From Arthrobacter sp. efr-133-R2A-120 (lineage in GTDB: Bacteria > Actinomycetota > Actinomycetes > Actinomycetales > Micrococcaceae): DNA of 34,121 bases. This document shows, piece by piece, positions 1 through 7,912 of this stretch. The stretch's first letter is position 1. Each line of letters starts with the position of its first letter. The stretch is taken from contig NZ_JARVRF010000035.1 of assembly GCF_030209835.1 (NCBI RefSeq), forward strand, positions 1 through 34,121, given 5' to 3'. The notes beneath the pieces were generated by a model. The model was not told where the DNA came from, did no database searches, and worked only from the letters and a program-made list of their open reading frames with translations. The position numbers were made by a program, and so were the translations under genes.

Positions 1-74
1 GCAACGAACTCTCACACACCACCGGCCTGCACATCCCGGTCGACGCGGGCGTCGCCGCAGCCTTCCTCCGATGA
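1..74 (+). CDS. C-terminal end of a rhamnose-pathway aldolase/short-chain dehydrogenase (partial)
   Basis: Only the last 23 codons are in the window, reading from base 3 to the TGA at 72-74. The tail contains LHIPVDAGVAAAFLR, typical of the dehydrogenase end of bifunctional rhamnulose-phosphate aldolase/alcohol dehydrogenases, whose SDR-type C-termini usually end in a GxxIPVDGG-like strand. Its stop overlaps the start of the rhamnulokinase (ATGA), so the two are translationally coupled in one rhamnose operon. The identification rests on a short tail plus context, so another SDR is possible. Confidence 0.6.
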   Translation, partial: NELSHTTGLHIPVDAGVAAAFLR

Positions 75-1540
75 GCGGGAAGGAGACTGGCGGCGGCGTG
101 TTCGCCGCCATCGACATCGGAGCGTCCTCGGGCCGCGTCATGCTCGGCCGAGTGACCGGCGGCCCTGCGTCCGGAAAAACGGTCTCGCTCGAAACGGTGC
201 ACCGTTTCCCCAACGGCGTCGTAGAGCTCGACGGCGGACTCCACTGGGACTTCGAGGCCCTGTTCGATGAGGTGCTCACGGGTCTTGCGGCGGCCGCCGA
301 AACGGCGGCCGCAAGCGGGAAGCGGATTGCCAGTATCGGGATCGACACGTGGGCCGTCGACTACGGACTCGTGGATGCCTCCGGCGCCTTGCGGACCCAA
401 CCGTTCAGCTACCGCGACGAGCGCGGCCGCACCGCCGTCGCGGACGTCCACAAGGTGCTGGACCCGGCACGGCTCTATGCCACCACAGGGCTGCAGTTCC
501 TGCAGTTCAATACGCTCTACCAGCTAGCCACCGAACGTGAACTGCGTGGCGTCCAGGCGTTGCTCATCCCGGACTTGATCGCTTTCACATTGACCGGGCA
601 ACGCCGTACCGAGGCCACGAACGCCTCCACCACCGGGCTTTTTGACGCCGTCGCGGGGGAGTGGGCCACCGAGTCCTTCAAGGCACTCGGCCTGCCCAAA
701 AACCTGTTCCCGGCCATCATCCAGCCGGGCGAAACCGTAGGCACGCTGCTGCCGGAGATCGCGGCCCGGACGGGCCTCGCGGCGGAAACTGCCGTCGTTG
801 CCGTGGGATCACACGACACCGCCTCGGCGGTGGCGGCCGTTCCGGCCCGGCAAGAAGACTTCGCCTACATTTCCTCCGGCACTTGGTCCCTCGTGGGGGT
901 TGAGTTGGACAACCCGGTCCTGGACGAGTCAAGCCGTTTGGCCAACTTCACCAACGAGCGGGGCGTCGACGGAACCGTCCGGTACCTGCGCAACGTGGGC
1001 GGCCTGTGGTTGCTCAGCGAATGCCAACGCACCTGGGCCGCCGAAGGGCACCGGCAGGAACTCGCCGCGCTCCTGGAGTCCGCGGCGGCCCTTCCCGCCG
1101 GCGGTCCCCAAATCAACGCTGAAGATCCGGCGTTCATCGCCCCGGACAGCATGCCCGAGCGCATCAGATCCGCGGTGCGCGCCGGCGGTGCCGTCCTCCC
1201 GGACCGGCCGGCCGCCATCGTGCGCTGCATCCTGGACAGCCTCGCGGCCGCCTACGCGAGGACCCTGGCACGCGCCGAAGAGTTGTCCGGCAAGCAGACG
1301 TCGGTGGTCCACATCGTGGGCGGCGGTTCGCAGAACAGGCTGCTGTGCCAGCTCACCGCCGATGCCACCGGCAAGACGGTTGTTGCCGGCCCCGTGGAAG
1401 CAACAGCGCTCGGGAACGTGCTGGTCCAGGCCCGGGCGGCAGGAGCCGTGTCGGGAGGCCTGTCGGAACTGCGGGCACTCGTGAGGGCAAGCGTCGGGCT
1501 CGAAAGCTACGAACCGAAACTGGTATTTCACAGTCCGTAG
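71..1540 (+). CDS. rhaB: Rhamnulokinase (FGGY carbohydrate kinase)
   Basis: This cytoplasmic kinase phosphorylates L-rhamnulose at O1 with ATP, giving rhamnulose-1-phosphate for the aldolase. The 489 residues match the usual FGGY length. The N-terminal phosphate loop reads AIDIGASSGR (13-22). The sugar-site stretch DTWAVDYGL is at 92-100. GSHDTASAV (246-254) carries the expected catalytic base Asp249, and SSGTWSL follows at 268-274. The C-terminal ATP-binding stretch begins IVGGGSQNRLL and ends in ATALGNVLVQA. The start ATG overlaps the stop of the upstream aldolase/dehydrogenase gene (ATGA), which fixes it. The combination of DIGASSGR with NVGGLWLLSE is typical of rhamnulokinase rather than xylulokinase or glycerol kinase. 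No rhamnose regulator or transporter lies downstream, so the operon ends here. Confidence 0.9.
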   Translation: MSGKETGGGVFAAIDIGASSGRVMLGRVTGGPASGKTVSLETVHRFPNGVVELDGGLHWDFEALFDEVLTGLAAAAETAAASGKRIASIGIDTWAVDYGLVDASGALRTQPFSYRDERGRTAVADVHKVLDPARLYATTGLQFLQFNTLYQLATERELRGVQALLIPDLIAFTLTGQRRTEATNASTTGLFDAVAGEWATESFKALGLPKNLFPAIIQPGETVGTLLPEIAARTGLAAETAVVAVGSHDTASAVAAVPARQEDFAYISSGTWSLVGVELDNPVLDESSRLANFTNERGVDGTVRYLRNVGGLWLLSECQRTWAAEGHRQELAALLESAAALPAGGPQINAEDPAFIAPDSMPERIRSAVRAGGAVLPDRPAAIVRCILDSLAAAYARTLARAEELSGKQTSVVHIVGGGSQNRLLCQLTADATGKTVVAGPVEATALGNVLVQARAAGAVSGGLSELRALVRASVGLESYEPKLVFHSP

Positions 1541-1561
1541 GGCCTCTAGCGCGGACGCCCT

Positions 1562-1589
1562 GTTGTGCCGCAAAGCCCCTCGATAAACT
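1562..1589 (+). promoter_or_regulatory. Possible promoter of the acidic repeat-protein gene
   Basis: TTGTGC (1562-1567) and TAAACT (1584-1589) are separated by 16 bp, about 50 bp before the ATG at 1638. An imperfect hairpin (GCCCCT at 1575-1580, AGGGGC at 1592-1597) overlaps the -10 and could instead belong to a weak terminator of the kinase operon. Confidence 0.35.
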
Positions 1590-1637
1590 TAAGGGGCGCC
1601 GAACAGACGCAAGGTTGGTTGCGGGAAAGGCAAGATC

Positions 1638-2036
1638 ATGTCCGACAGCAGCGGCGTCGAAGAACCCACTGACGAGGAGACAAGCGGAGCTCCCGAGGAG
1701 CCGGAACTCAGGGGCCGTTACGTCGAGGGAGACTACGGCAAGACGGGAACGGAGCCCGGGCGGCACTCCGAAGACGAAGAAGGCCAATACAGCGAAGGCG
1801 ACTACGGAGCGGCCGGCAGCCAAGGCGGCCTTCCCGAACCCTTGGGTGTGAAAGCCAAGGAATCCGGGCGCTACGCAAAAGCCGACCTCGGTGACGCAGG
1901 AACGGTTCCGGGACGCACGGCGGAGTCGGAAATCGGCCAGTACGCGGAGGGGGACTATGGCGCGGACGGGGCGGTAGGACCGCTGCGCGAGGCGGCCAAA
2001 CCACCGGTGCCGGCGGATGACGACGGCGAGGAGTGA
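1638..2036 (+). CDS. Acidic protein of four GxYxxGDYGxxG-type repeats, unknown function
   Basis: I do not recognise a functional family. The 132-residue product is very acidic and rich in Gly, Glu and Asp, with no signal peptide or membrane segment, so it is probably cytoplasmic and largely disordered. Four repeat units are visible: GRYVEGDYGKTG, GQYSEGDYGAAG, GRYAKADLGDAG and GQYAEGDYGADG. They alternate GRY and GQY, as if a two-unit block had been duplicated. Between units lie linkers with PGR and E/D-rich stretches (EPGRHSEDEE, VPGRTAESE). The start has a GGAAAGG ribosome-binding site at 1624-1630. The gene stands alone after the rhamnose operon. Reading-frame conservation of the repeats argues that it is a real gene. 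Confidence 0.7.
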   Translation: MSDSSGVEEPTDEETSGAPEEPELRGRYVEGDYGKTGTEPGRHSEDEEGQYSEGDYGAAGSQGGLPEPLGVKAKESGRYAKADLGDAGTVPGRTAESEIGQYAEGDYGADGAVGPLREAAKPPVPADDDGEE

Positions 2037-2061
2037 CGTAGTCGATTTACTTCGGGGTCGA

Positions 2062-2289
2062 TTACTTGGGCCGGACCGGGCCCCCTTCAGCCTTGGCCCG
2101 GATGAAACTCAGATCTTCGGGGGAGAGGCTGACCTGGCTGTGCCGGTCGGCATCCGGAGTGATGCCGGTTTCCTGGTGGATTATTTCCGTGATGGTTCGC
2201 GGCAAGACCACACATCCGGGGTTGTCGGTTAGCCAATGGCGCGTTTCGGGGCTGAGCATGTCCCAGTGGTCCCTGATATTCATCTCCAT
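2062..2289 (-). CDS. Small conserved-type hypothetical protein (75 aa)
   Basis: The product has no membrane segment or known motif that I can name. It begins MEMNIRDHWDMLSPETRHWL and continues with a compact alternating pattern (NPGCVVLPRTITEIIHQETG), followed by a C-terminal segment VSLSPEDLSFIRAKAE. The sequence reads as a folded domain with a helical C-terminus, not as noncoding shadow. Two starts are possible, ATG at 2289 or ATG at 2283. Neither has a strong ribosome-binding site; AGG lies about 8 bases before the first. It converges on the acidic repeat gene. Confidence 0.55.
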   Translation of the reverse strand: MEMNIRDHWDMLSPETRHWLTDNPGCVVLPRTITEIIHQETGITPDADRHSQVSLSPEDLSFIRAKAEGGPVRPK

Positions 2290-2538
2290 GGATGACGCCT
2301 AACTGAGTGGGTGCAGAGAAAAATGCCGGCCGAGGCCGGTGCCGGGAACGTCTTCAGGATACGCCTGGGCATAGGGGAATGACAGGGGACGTCTTTCGTG
2401 TCCAACCGCCCCGCTTTCAGGGTTCCTTGATCGGCATGGTAGGCCATGCCGCAGGCTGGTGATTGCGTCCCACCGCGGATGCGCCTAGCGTGATCAGACA
2501 AGAATGATGGGAAGAGTGTTTCCAGGCGGAGCCATGAC

Positions 2539-4023
2539 ATGGCAATTCAAAGCGACGGCGTAGGCTTCCGTTCCAAACGGGGCCCGGTACTCATTGCCCT
2601 GATGCTCTCGAGCGGCCTCGTCGCGATCGATGCCACGATCGTGGCGACCGCGGTGCCTTCGATTGTGCGTGAAATCGGCGGGTTTGCCTCGTTCCCATGG
2701 CTCTTCTCCGCGTACCTCCTCGCGCAGGCGGTCTCGGTTCCGGTCTACGCGAAGCTCTCCGACATGGCAGGCCGCAAACCGATCATTCTCACTGGCATTG
2801 GACTCTTCCTGCTGGGATCGATCCTTTGCGGGCTCGCGTGGAGCATGCCCACGCTCATCGCCTTCCGTGTGGTGCAAGGCTTGGGCGCCGGCGCGGTCCT
2901 CCCCGTGGCCATAACCATCGCGGGCGATATTTACACCCTCGCCGAGCGCGCGAAGGTGCAAGGCTACCTCGCCAGCGTGTGGGCAACTTCTTCAGTTGTC
3001 GGTCCCACACTGGGCGGGGTGTTCTCTTCGCTTGGAGTGTGGCGCGGAATCTTCCTGGTCAACATTCCGCTGTGCCTCGTGGCCGCTTGGATGCTGGTTC
3101 AAAGGTTCGAGGAGAACATCGAACGAGTTAAGCACCGCGTCGACTATCTTGGAGCCGCTCTTCTCACGGTCACCCTGACTTTGACCATCCTCGGGGCTCT
3201 GGAGGGTGGCCAGGCGTGGGCCTGGGACTCTCCGGTCAGCATCGCCGTGTTCGCCATTGGTTCAGTGTTGCTCGTTGCCTTCATCCTGGTCGAGCGACGA
3301 GCGGCTGAACCTGTCCTTCCGCCATGGGTCGTTTCGAGGCGCCTCCTCGCCACGACCGCGCTGATCTCATTCGGTGCCGGGGCAATCGTGCTTGGCCTCA
3401 CTTCCTACGTTCCCACGTTCCTTCAAGGCGCGCTTTCGGTGTCGCCAGTCACGGCGGGCCTGTCTCTGGCGGCCCTGACAATCGGCTGGCCGATCAGCGC
3501 CTCGCAGTCGGGCCGCTTCTACCTTCGGATCGGTTTCAGGGCAACAGCCTTGATCGGGATCACGGTCACCGTGATCGGTTCGGCGGCCCTCGCCATTACG
3601 GCCTACACACCTAACATCGTGCTCGTCGCGGGGAGCTGTTTCGTGGCAGGGCTCGGCCTGGGGCTACTTGCAACCCCGAGCCTGATCGCAGCCCAGTCCA
3701 GTGTCGAATGGCACGAGCGCGGAGTCGTGACGGGCACCAACCTCTTCGCGCGTTCCATTGGCAGCTCGCTTGGCGTGGCCGTTTTCGGAGCCGTGGCCAA
3801 TGCAATCTACGGCGCCAGCCCCGGTGGCGGGAAGAATTCGCAGGCAATTGTATTCGCGTCGGCGGCAGTGTTTCTCGCGGTCCTCGTGAGCGCCGCGCTC
3901 ACCGTCGTCGCGGTCCTCGCAATGCCCGCCACGACCCTGGAGGCTACGGCTCCGCAGGGCAAGGTGCCGGGCCCGCGGCTCCAAAAGGTGCGTCGGCCAA
4001 ACGGGCGGGACGGGAGCCCTTAG
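2539..4023 (+). CDS. MFS drug:H+ antiporter, DHA2 (14-TM) type
   Basis: A proton-driven exporter of the cytoplasmic membrane, probably for hydrophobic or cationic drugs. The 494 residues and about fourteen hydrophobic segments fit the DHA2/EmrB-QacA group. In TM1 the family motif D1 appears as IDATIVATAVPSI. Motif A follows TM2 as KLSDMAGRKPII. The antiporter motif C lies in TM5 as SSVVGPTLGGVFS. The C-terminal tail is basic and hydrophilic. The ATG at 2539 has a GGCGGAG ribosome-binding site at 2525-2531, which selects it over the out-of-frame ATG at 2534. No TetR or MarR regulator is adjacent. The substrate cannot be read from sequence. Confidence 0.85.
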   Translation: MAIQSDGVGFRSKRGPVLIALMLSSGLVAIDATIVATAVPSIVREIGGFASFPWLFSAYLLAQAVSVPVYAKLSDMAGRKPIILTGIGLFLLGSILCGLAWSMPTLIAFRVVQGLGAGAVLPVAITIAGDIYTLAERAKVQGYLASVWATSSVVGPTLGGVFSSLGVWRGIFLVNIPLCLVAAWMLVQRFEENIERVKHRVDYLGAALLTVTLTLTILGALEGGQAWAWDSPVSIAVFAIGSVLLVAFILVERRAAEPVLPPWVVSRRLLATTALISFGAGAIVLGLTSYVPTFLQGALSVSPVTAGLSLAALTIGWPISASQSGRFYLRIGFRATALIGITVTVIGSAALAITAYTPNIVLVAGSCFVAGLGLGLLATPSLIAAQSSVEWHERGVVTGTNLFARSIGSSLGVAVFGAVANAIYGASPGGGKNSQAIVFASAAVFLAVLVSAALTVVAVLAMPATTLEATAPQGKVPGPRLQKVRRPNGRDGSP

Positions 4024-4041
4024 CTTGCGTCGTCGGCAGGG

Positions 4042-4494
4042 CTAGTTCCCCGGCTCCTCTGGAGGCTGATTCGCTTCGCGGCCACCTGTACGGACTACGC
4101 GGATTTTCGTGGTCTGCGGTTCTGACTGTTCGGGGAGCTGGATACGGATCTCAAGGACGCCATCCTCGTACGTGGCTGCGATGCCGTCTTGGTTCACTCC
4201 GCGGGGCAGCGGAATGCTGCGGGACCGTTCGCCGTAGCGGAGCTCGGTGCGGTACCCCTTCTTGTCCACGCGCTCGACATCCTCCTCGCGCCGCGCCTGG
4301 ATATGCAGGGTGTCCTCGGCGACGCTGATGTCGACGTCGGTCTCGGGATCGATTCCCGGCAGATCCACCCTGACGACGAGCGTGTCACCCTCTTGGTATT
4401 GCTCGATGCGGAGCGAGGGGTCGGATTGGCCTTGAAGGAAGCGTCGGAGCGGCTCCGGGACTTCGAGTCCGCCGCGTCCGAATAGGTTGTCCAT
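4042..4494 (-). CDS. Hsp20 / alpha-crystallin small heat-shock protein
   Basis: An ATP-independent cytoplasmic holdase that binds unfolding proteins. The 150 residues are typical of the family. The alpha-crystallin domain spans about residues 28-130, beginning IEQYQEGDTLVVRVDLPGID. It holds the GVL signature (ATYEDGVLEIRIQLP), and the hydrophilic C-terminal tail contains TTKIRVV. The N-terminus (MDNLFGRGGLEVPEPLRRFL) is short. A strong AGGAGG ribosome-binding site lies 5-6 bases before the ATG at 4494. I looked for a CIRCE or HAIR operator upstream and saw neither, so heat control by HrcA or HspR is not supported here. It converges on the DHA2 transporter with an 18-bp gap. Confidence 0.9.
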   Translation of the reverse strand: MDNLFGRGGLEVPEPLRRFLQGQSDPSLRIEQYQEGDTLVVRVDLPGIDPETDVDISVAEDTLHIQARREEDVERVDKKGYRTELRYGERSRSIPLPRGVNQDGIAATYEDGVLEIRIQLPEQSEPQTTKIRVVRTGGREANQPPEEPGN

Positions 4495-4673
4495 GATGAC
4501 CTCCTGGTAGGTACCGGCTGCGGGTCAAGACAGAGCCGGGATGAGAAGAAAGCTACGCCTGGCAAGGTCCCGTGGATAGCCCCTCAGTCTGAGCCGACGT
4601 GGCGTCCACCACCGAACAACGCAATCTTGACGTCGGCTGTGCCGGGTCGGAGACTGAGCATAGGAGGCGCGCC

Positions 4674-4871
4674 GTGGGCAATTTACCGTGGATATTCGTG
4701 CTGCTCATCCCATCGCTGGGCTTCTTCTTCTTCCTGATTTACGCGAATATTCGTTTGTCAGCCAGGCGGAAAGCCCTTGGGTTACCCCCTCTAGGTCTGA
4801 CTCCGCGTCGTTCCAAGACTCGACACCGGAAGCATCACAAGTATGTGATCATTCATCGCTTCAAACACTGA
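4674..4871 (+). CDS. Small single-span membrane protein with a basic tail
   Basis: The start is placed at the GTG at 4674 because an AGGAGG ribosome-binding site sits at 4662-4667, six bases before it; an in-frame ATG at 4599 has none. The 65-residue product has one hydrophobic segment (WIFVLLIPSLGFFFFLIYA, residues about 6-24). Its cytoplasmic tail is rich in Arg, Lys and His and ends HKYVIIHRFKH. This fits an N-out, C-in single-pass protein by the positive-inside rule. No family is recognised. Confidence 0.6.
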   Translation: MGNLPWIFVLLIPSLGFFFFLIYANIRLSARRKALGLPPLGLTPRRSKTRHRKHHKYVIIHRFKH

Positions 4872-4883
4872 GAAGGGCTCCAG

Positions 4884-5567
4884 TCAGCTCTGATGGAAGT
4901 CCGGAGCCTTCGGGGCGTCGAGCATTCCGGCGATCTTCTCTTCCAGGGCTGCGACGGTCGCCTCGGGCAGGACGATCAGACCGTCCAATTCGCGCCGGGC
5001 GCGTTTGTAGGCTGTCTGCCGCTCTGCCGGCGTCGCTGCACTATCCGAAGCGATCCGAAGCAGCTTCCTGGCGGTCGCCAGCCGCTGGCGCTCGGGCTCG
5101 GTGAAATTGCTGTCCTTGATGCGTTTGGCTTCCCGCTCTGCTACATCGAACGCCAGTTCGAAGCCGCGGACGGCCGCGCGATACTCCGTAAGCCGGGCCC
5201 CCGTCGTGATTTCTCCCGGCGTTGCCGGACGCAAGCCGTCAGCTTCCCGTTTGGCCCGGAGAAATTCCACGGTGAGCGGCTCGCGGACATCCGACATGAC
5301 CGGAAAATCAATGAGCTTAGCGACGTCGAGTTCGTATTCGAGCCAACGCCGGTTCACGGCGTCGTGTGCCTCTTGCAGCCGGACGACCTCGGCCTGGCTG
5401 GCGTGCTCCGCTTCCGCCGCGCGGTTCTTGAGCTGATAAAGCTCCACCCGGCGGCGGTGCCGCCGTTCGCTGGCCCGGGACCAGGACCGCGCCCAACCGC
5501 CAGCCAATCCGCTCAGCGGAAAGACCAGCCACCAGTAGTGGCTGACAAATTCGAGGAAGGGATTCAC
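4884..5567 (-). CDS. Membrane-anchored coiled-coil protein, unknown function
   Basis: No family is recognised. The N-terminus holds one hydrophobic segment (FVSHYWWLVFPLSGLAGG, about residues 7-24), followed by an Arg-rich stretch (SRASERRHRRR). A long charged helical region then runs from about residue 40 to the end, rich in Ala, Glu, Arg and Leu and likely coiled coil (for instance AEAEHASQAEVVRLQEAHDA). The protein is therefore probably tethered to the inner face of the membrane with a cytoplasmic helical body. There is one modest loop, rich in Pro and Thr, around residues 115-122. The gene reads in the same direction as the downstream-lying hydrolase gene but is separated from it by 54 bp. 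Confidence 0.65.
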   Translation of the reverse strand: MNPFLEFVSHYWWLVFPLSGLAGGWARSWSRASERRHRRRVELYQLKNRAAEAEHASQAEVVRLQEAHDAVNRRWLEYELDVAKLIDFPVMSDVREPLTVEFLRAKREADGLRPATPGEITTGARLTEYRAAVRGFELAFDVAEREAKRIKDSNFTEPERQRLATARKLLRIASDSAATPAERQTAYKRARRELDGLIVLPEATVAALEEKIAGMLDAPKAPDFHQS

Positions 5568-5621
5568 CGCTTCATCGTCCCACCGGCCCGGACCTGTCTC
5601 AAGAGGGCACTTCGGGCAGGC

Positions 5622-6473
5622 CTAGCCGACCTTCCGGAGCCAGTCCGTCAGGAGAGGCAAGACGACGGAGCTATGCATCGCTCCGATGTGGTCGAGGCCC
5701 GTAAGCACTTCGACATCCCACCCGGTGTCAATGAGGTCTTGCTTGCGTGCCATCAGGGGCTCGCCGATCCTTACGTGAACGTTGCCCCATGCCGGGCCGT
5801 AGTCGATCCGGTCGTCCGCCCCTGCGAAGGCAAGGCGGGGCAAACCCGGCGGGACTTCGGCGGCGGAATCGTCGAAGTCTTGCAGGGCCTCGTAGAGGGT
5901 GACGAATTGGCGGGTTTGTGCCTCGTTCGTTTGAACGGGCACCGAGTCCCAGTCTCCAGGCTCAACGTCAGCGGTAGGTGAAGGAACGACGTCGCCGGAT
6001 TGTCCGGACATCGAGTGCGCTGCCCGGGTGACCGCCAACATGCTCTCGTAAGGCCCGTCGAGGGGTGGGTATCCGCCCATTACCAGTGCCCAGAGCCGGT
6101 CAGTGCGGATTGCGAGTTGCAAGCCGCAGAGTGCCAGCCAGGAGTAGCCGTAGTAAGCGAACGTGCCGGCATCAGCGGTGTCGGCGATGGCAAGAAGATC
6201 AGCCGTGACATTCCCGGGAGTAAGGGTGTCCGGTGCAGGGTGGGCCATCCGGTGACCTTCGTAATCGGCGATGACCACCCGGTGTGATCGCCCGAGTCCT
6301 TTGACCAGATTGGACCCCAGATGCGGATCAGCTCCCCAGCGGCGCATCGTTTCGGCTTCCTCCGGCGGATAGGCGGCGAAGCGGGCCGGGATCACCAGGG
6401 CGCGTCCGTTTCCGTGGATGGTGACGGGGATCGTCGTGCCGTCGTGAAGAACGGCTTCAGCGGTGTCAATCAC
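5622..6473 (-). CDS. Alpha/beta-hydrolase fold protein
   Basis: A predicted cytoplasmic serine hydrolase of unknown substrate. The start is put at the GTG at 6473, which has a GGAGGG ribosome-binding site six bases upstream. The longer frame to 6584 has an N-terminus that looks noncoding. With this start the protein is 283 residues. The nucleophile elbow reads YYGYSWLAL with Ser111; the usual second Gly of GxSxG is replaced by Leu. The acid is Asp220 or Asp221 (AGADDRID) and the base is His262 (GLDHIGAM). The strand before the first loop reads RVVIADYEGHRMAHP. The substitution in the elbow is unusual but the triad order is correct. No neighbouring gene suggests a pathway. Confidence 0.7.
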   Translation of the reverse strand: MIDTAEAVLHDGTTIPVTIHGNGRALVIPARFAAYPPEEAETMRRWGADPHLGSNLVKGLGRSHRVVIADYEGHRMAHPAPDTLTPGNVTADLLAIADTADAGTFAYYGYSWLALCGLQLAIRTDRLWALVMGGYPPLDGPYESMLAVTRAAHSMSGQSGDVVPSPTADVEPGDWDSVPVQTNEAQTRQFVTLYEALQDFDDSAAEVPPGLPRLAFAGADDRIDYGPAWGNVHVRIGEPLMARKQDLIDTGWDVEVLTGLDHIGAMHSSVVLPLLTDWLRKVG

Positions 6474-6646
6474 GGCTTGCCCTCCATCTGGTTGCGGCCA
6501 CTTGTGGTCTAGCTTGCCACTGAATTGCCGGTAACTGCCCTTGGTGCAGTCCCCGAACTTTGAAGCTTTCCCATCGACAGGCATCCTGGCCAGGAATAGC
6601 CTTAAGCCGTCCCATTGACCGACGAGGATGACGGAGAGGTACCGAC

Positions 6647-7039
6647 ATGGGAGCTACAGAAAACGCCGAATTGGTCCGGCGGGGATACGAGGCCTTTAAT
6701 TCAGGTGATCTGGCGACACTCAGCGAGCTGTTCGCGGAGGACGCAGTCTGGTACGCAGCAGGAAACGGCGTACTGTCCGGGACGAAACAAGGGCGCGACG
6801 CCATCCTGGCCTATTTTGGCGAGCTGGGAGCGCGTTCCCAAGGTACATTCCAAGCGTCGGTGCAGGACATCGTCGGCGGAGAAAACCACACAATCGGACT
6901 CCAGCAAAGCCGCGCCGAAAGCGACGGAAAAACCCTGGACATTGCAACCGCCATCTCCTTCGTACTTCGCGACGGAAAGGTTGTAGAGGGCCGGGAATTC
7001 TTCGAGGATACGGCCAAGGCAGACGAATTCTGGACCTGA
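6647..7039 (+). CDS. NTF2-like / SnoaL-type cone-fold protein
   Basis: The 130-residue protein has the pattern of a SnoaL-like domain. A first helix (NAELVRRGYEAFNSGDLATL) leads to LFAEDAVWYAAGNGVLSG, then GRDAILAYFGELG, and then the strands of the cone fold ending FVLRDGKVVEGREFFEDT. Such proteins are small cytoplasmic enzymes or ligand-binding folds; members range from polyketide cyclases to uncharacterised stress proteins. The specific role is unknown. The ATG at 6647 is preceded by GGAGAGG. Confidence 0.8.
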   Translation: MGATENAELVRRGYEAFNSGDLATLSELFAEDAVWYAAGNGVLSGTKQGRDAILAYFGELGARSQGTFQASVQDIVGGENHTIGLQQSRAESDGKTLDIATAISFVLRDGKVVEGREFFEDTAKADEFWT

Positions 7040-7072
7040 GTATCGGATTTGGATCCTGCCTGTGAAAACTCA

Positions 7073-7101
7073 TTGACATCCCAGGTAGCAGGGTCTATTG
7101 C
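7073..7101 (+). promoter_or_regulatory. Sigma-70-type promoter of the small dimeric-barrel gene
   Basis: TTGACA (7073-7078) is a perfect -35. It is followed after 17 bp by TATTGC (7096-7101) as -10, about 40 bp before the ATG at 7142. Confidence 0.55.
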
Positions 7102-7141
7102 TTGGCATGTCCACACCCGTCCACACCAGCAAGGAGCAGAG

Positions 7142-7438
7142 ATGGAAGCCGCGTCCTACGGAGTCGTGCACTTCTTCCCAGGAGGCACCAAGGACCAATA
7201 CGAAGCGTCAATTGCCGCTGTCCACCCAGGAGAGGGGCTCCTGCCCGAGGGGCAGACTTTCCATGCCGCAGGCCCGTCGGCCGGTGGCTGGACCATCATG
7301 GCCGTCCACGAGTCGAAAGAAAGTTGGGAGAAATTCCGGGACGGCATTCTCATGCCCCGCATGCAGGCGGGTATCGAGGGCGGATTCGAGTCGCCCCCGG
7401 AAGAGACCGTCGTCGATCTCTACAAGGTCATGCCCTAA
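7142..7438 (+). CDS. Small protein, probable dimeric alpha/beta-barrel fold
   Basis: The start is set at the ATG at 7142, five bases after AAGGAG (7131-7136); an in-frame start at 7049 lies upstream of the promoter and is rejected. The 98 residues begin MEAASYGVVHFFPGGTKDQY and contain GWTIMAVHESKESWEKF and ETVVDLYKVMP. This strand-helix-strand layout resembles the dimeric alpha-beta barrel (ABM-like) proteins. Members of that superfamily are monooxygenases, isomerases or heme-related enzymes, but no active-site residues identify which. It is followed by a terminator-like hairpin, so it is probably monocistronic. Confidence 0.7.
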   Translation: MEAASYGVVHFFPGGTKDQYEASIAAVHPGEGLLPEGQTFHAAGPSAGGWTIMAVHESKESWEKFRDGILMPRMQAGIEGGFESPPEETVVDLYKVMP

Positions 7439-7447
7439 CGATTCAGA

Positions 7448-7476
7448 AGGCCGCCCCCAGGTCTCGAGGGCGGCCT
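7448..7476 (+). terminator. Terminator-like hairpin after the dimeric-barrel gene
   Basis: A 9-bp perfect stem (AGGCCGCCC at 7448-7456, GGGCGGCCT at 7468-7476) encloses an 11-nt loop, ten bases after the stop codon. There is no clear T-run, as is common in high-GC actinobacteria. Confidence 0.55.
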
Positions 7477-7512
7477 CCGTCTATCCGCGGCGGAAGGGGA
7501 AAGGAAACAGTC

Positions 7513-7860
7513 ATGGCGTCCATAGTGAACTACTTCGAAATCGGTTCGCCCGATCCCGAGAGCGCGCGGACCTTCTACAGCTCGCTCTTCGACTGGACTT
7601 TCGGTGAGTCCTCGCCTGCCCGCTACCAGATGGTGAATGGCGACAAGGGTGGGCTGTGGGACACGTCCTCTCTTGAGGGAACATCGTGGGCGATCTTCTA
7701 CGTCCAAGTCGACGATGTGAAAGCCGCAATCGCCAAGGCCGAATCCCTGGGTGCGAGCGTAGCCATCCCGTTTGTCGACAACGGCGCGATCGAGTTCGCG
7801 CACCTTCTGGACCCGCACGGCAACCGTTTCGGTGTGTGGCGTCCCAAACAGCAAAGCTGA
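7513..7860 (+). CDS. VOC-superfamily (glyoxalase/bleomycin-resistance-like) protein
   Basis: This 115-residue protein has a single vicinal-oxygen-chelate module pair. It opens IVNYFEIGSPDPESARTFYS and SLFDWTFGE, continues YVQVDDVKAAIAKAESLGA, and ends FAHLLDPHGNRFGVWR, the hallmark DPxGN-x-F strand. VOC proteins chelate a divalent metal and act as glyoxalases, dioxygenases or drug-binding proteins. The usual metal-ligand His/Glu set is not fully evident, so the activity is undefined. The ATG at 7513 follows AAAGGAA; a longer reading from 7102 runs through the preceding terminator and was rejected. Confidence 0.8.
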   Translation: MASIVNYFEIGSPDPESARTFYSSLFDWTFGESSPARYQMVNGDKGGLWDTSSLEGTSWAIFYVQVDDVKAAIAKAESLGASVAIPFVDNGAIEFAHLLDPHGNRFGVWRPKQQS

Positions 7861-7912
7861 AGCGATGGACAACGCGCACGATTGCGACACTCGATGAAAA
7901 GGACGAAGTGAA

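Noticed and set aside
4495..4673. CIRCE or HAIR heat-shock operator in front of the Hsp20 gene
   Set aside because: Neither inverted repeat is present.
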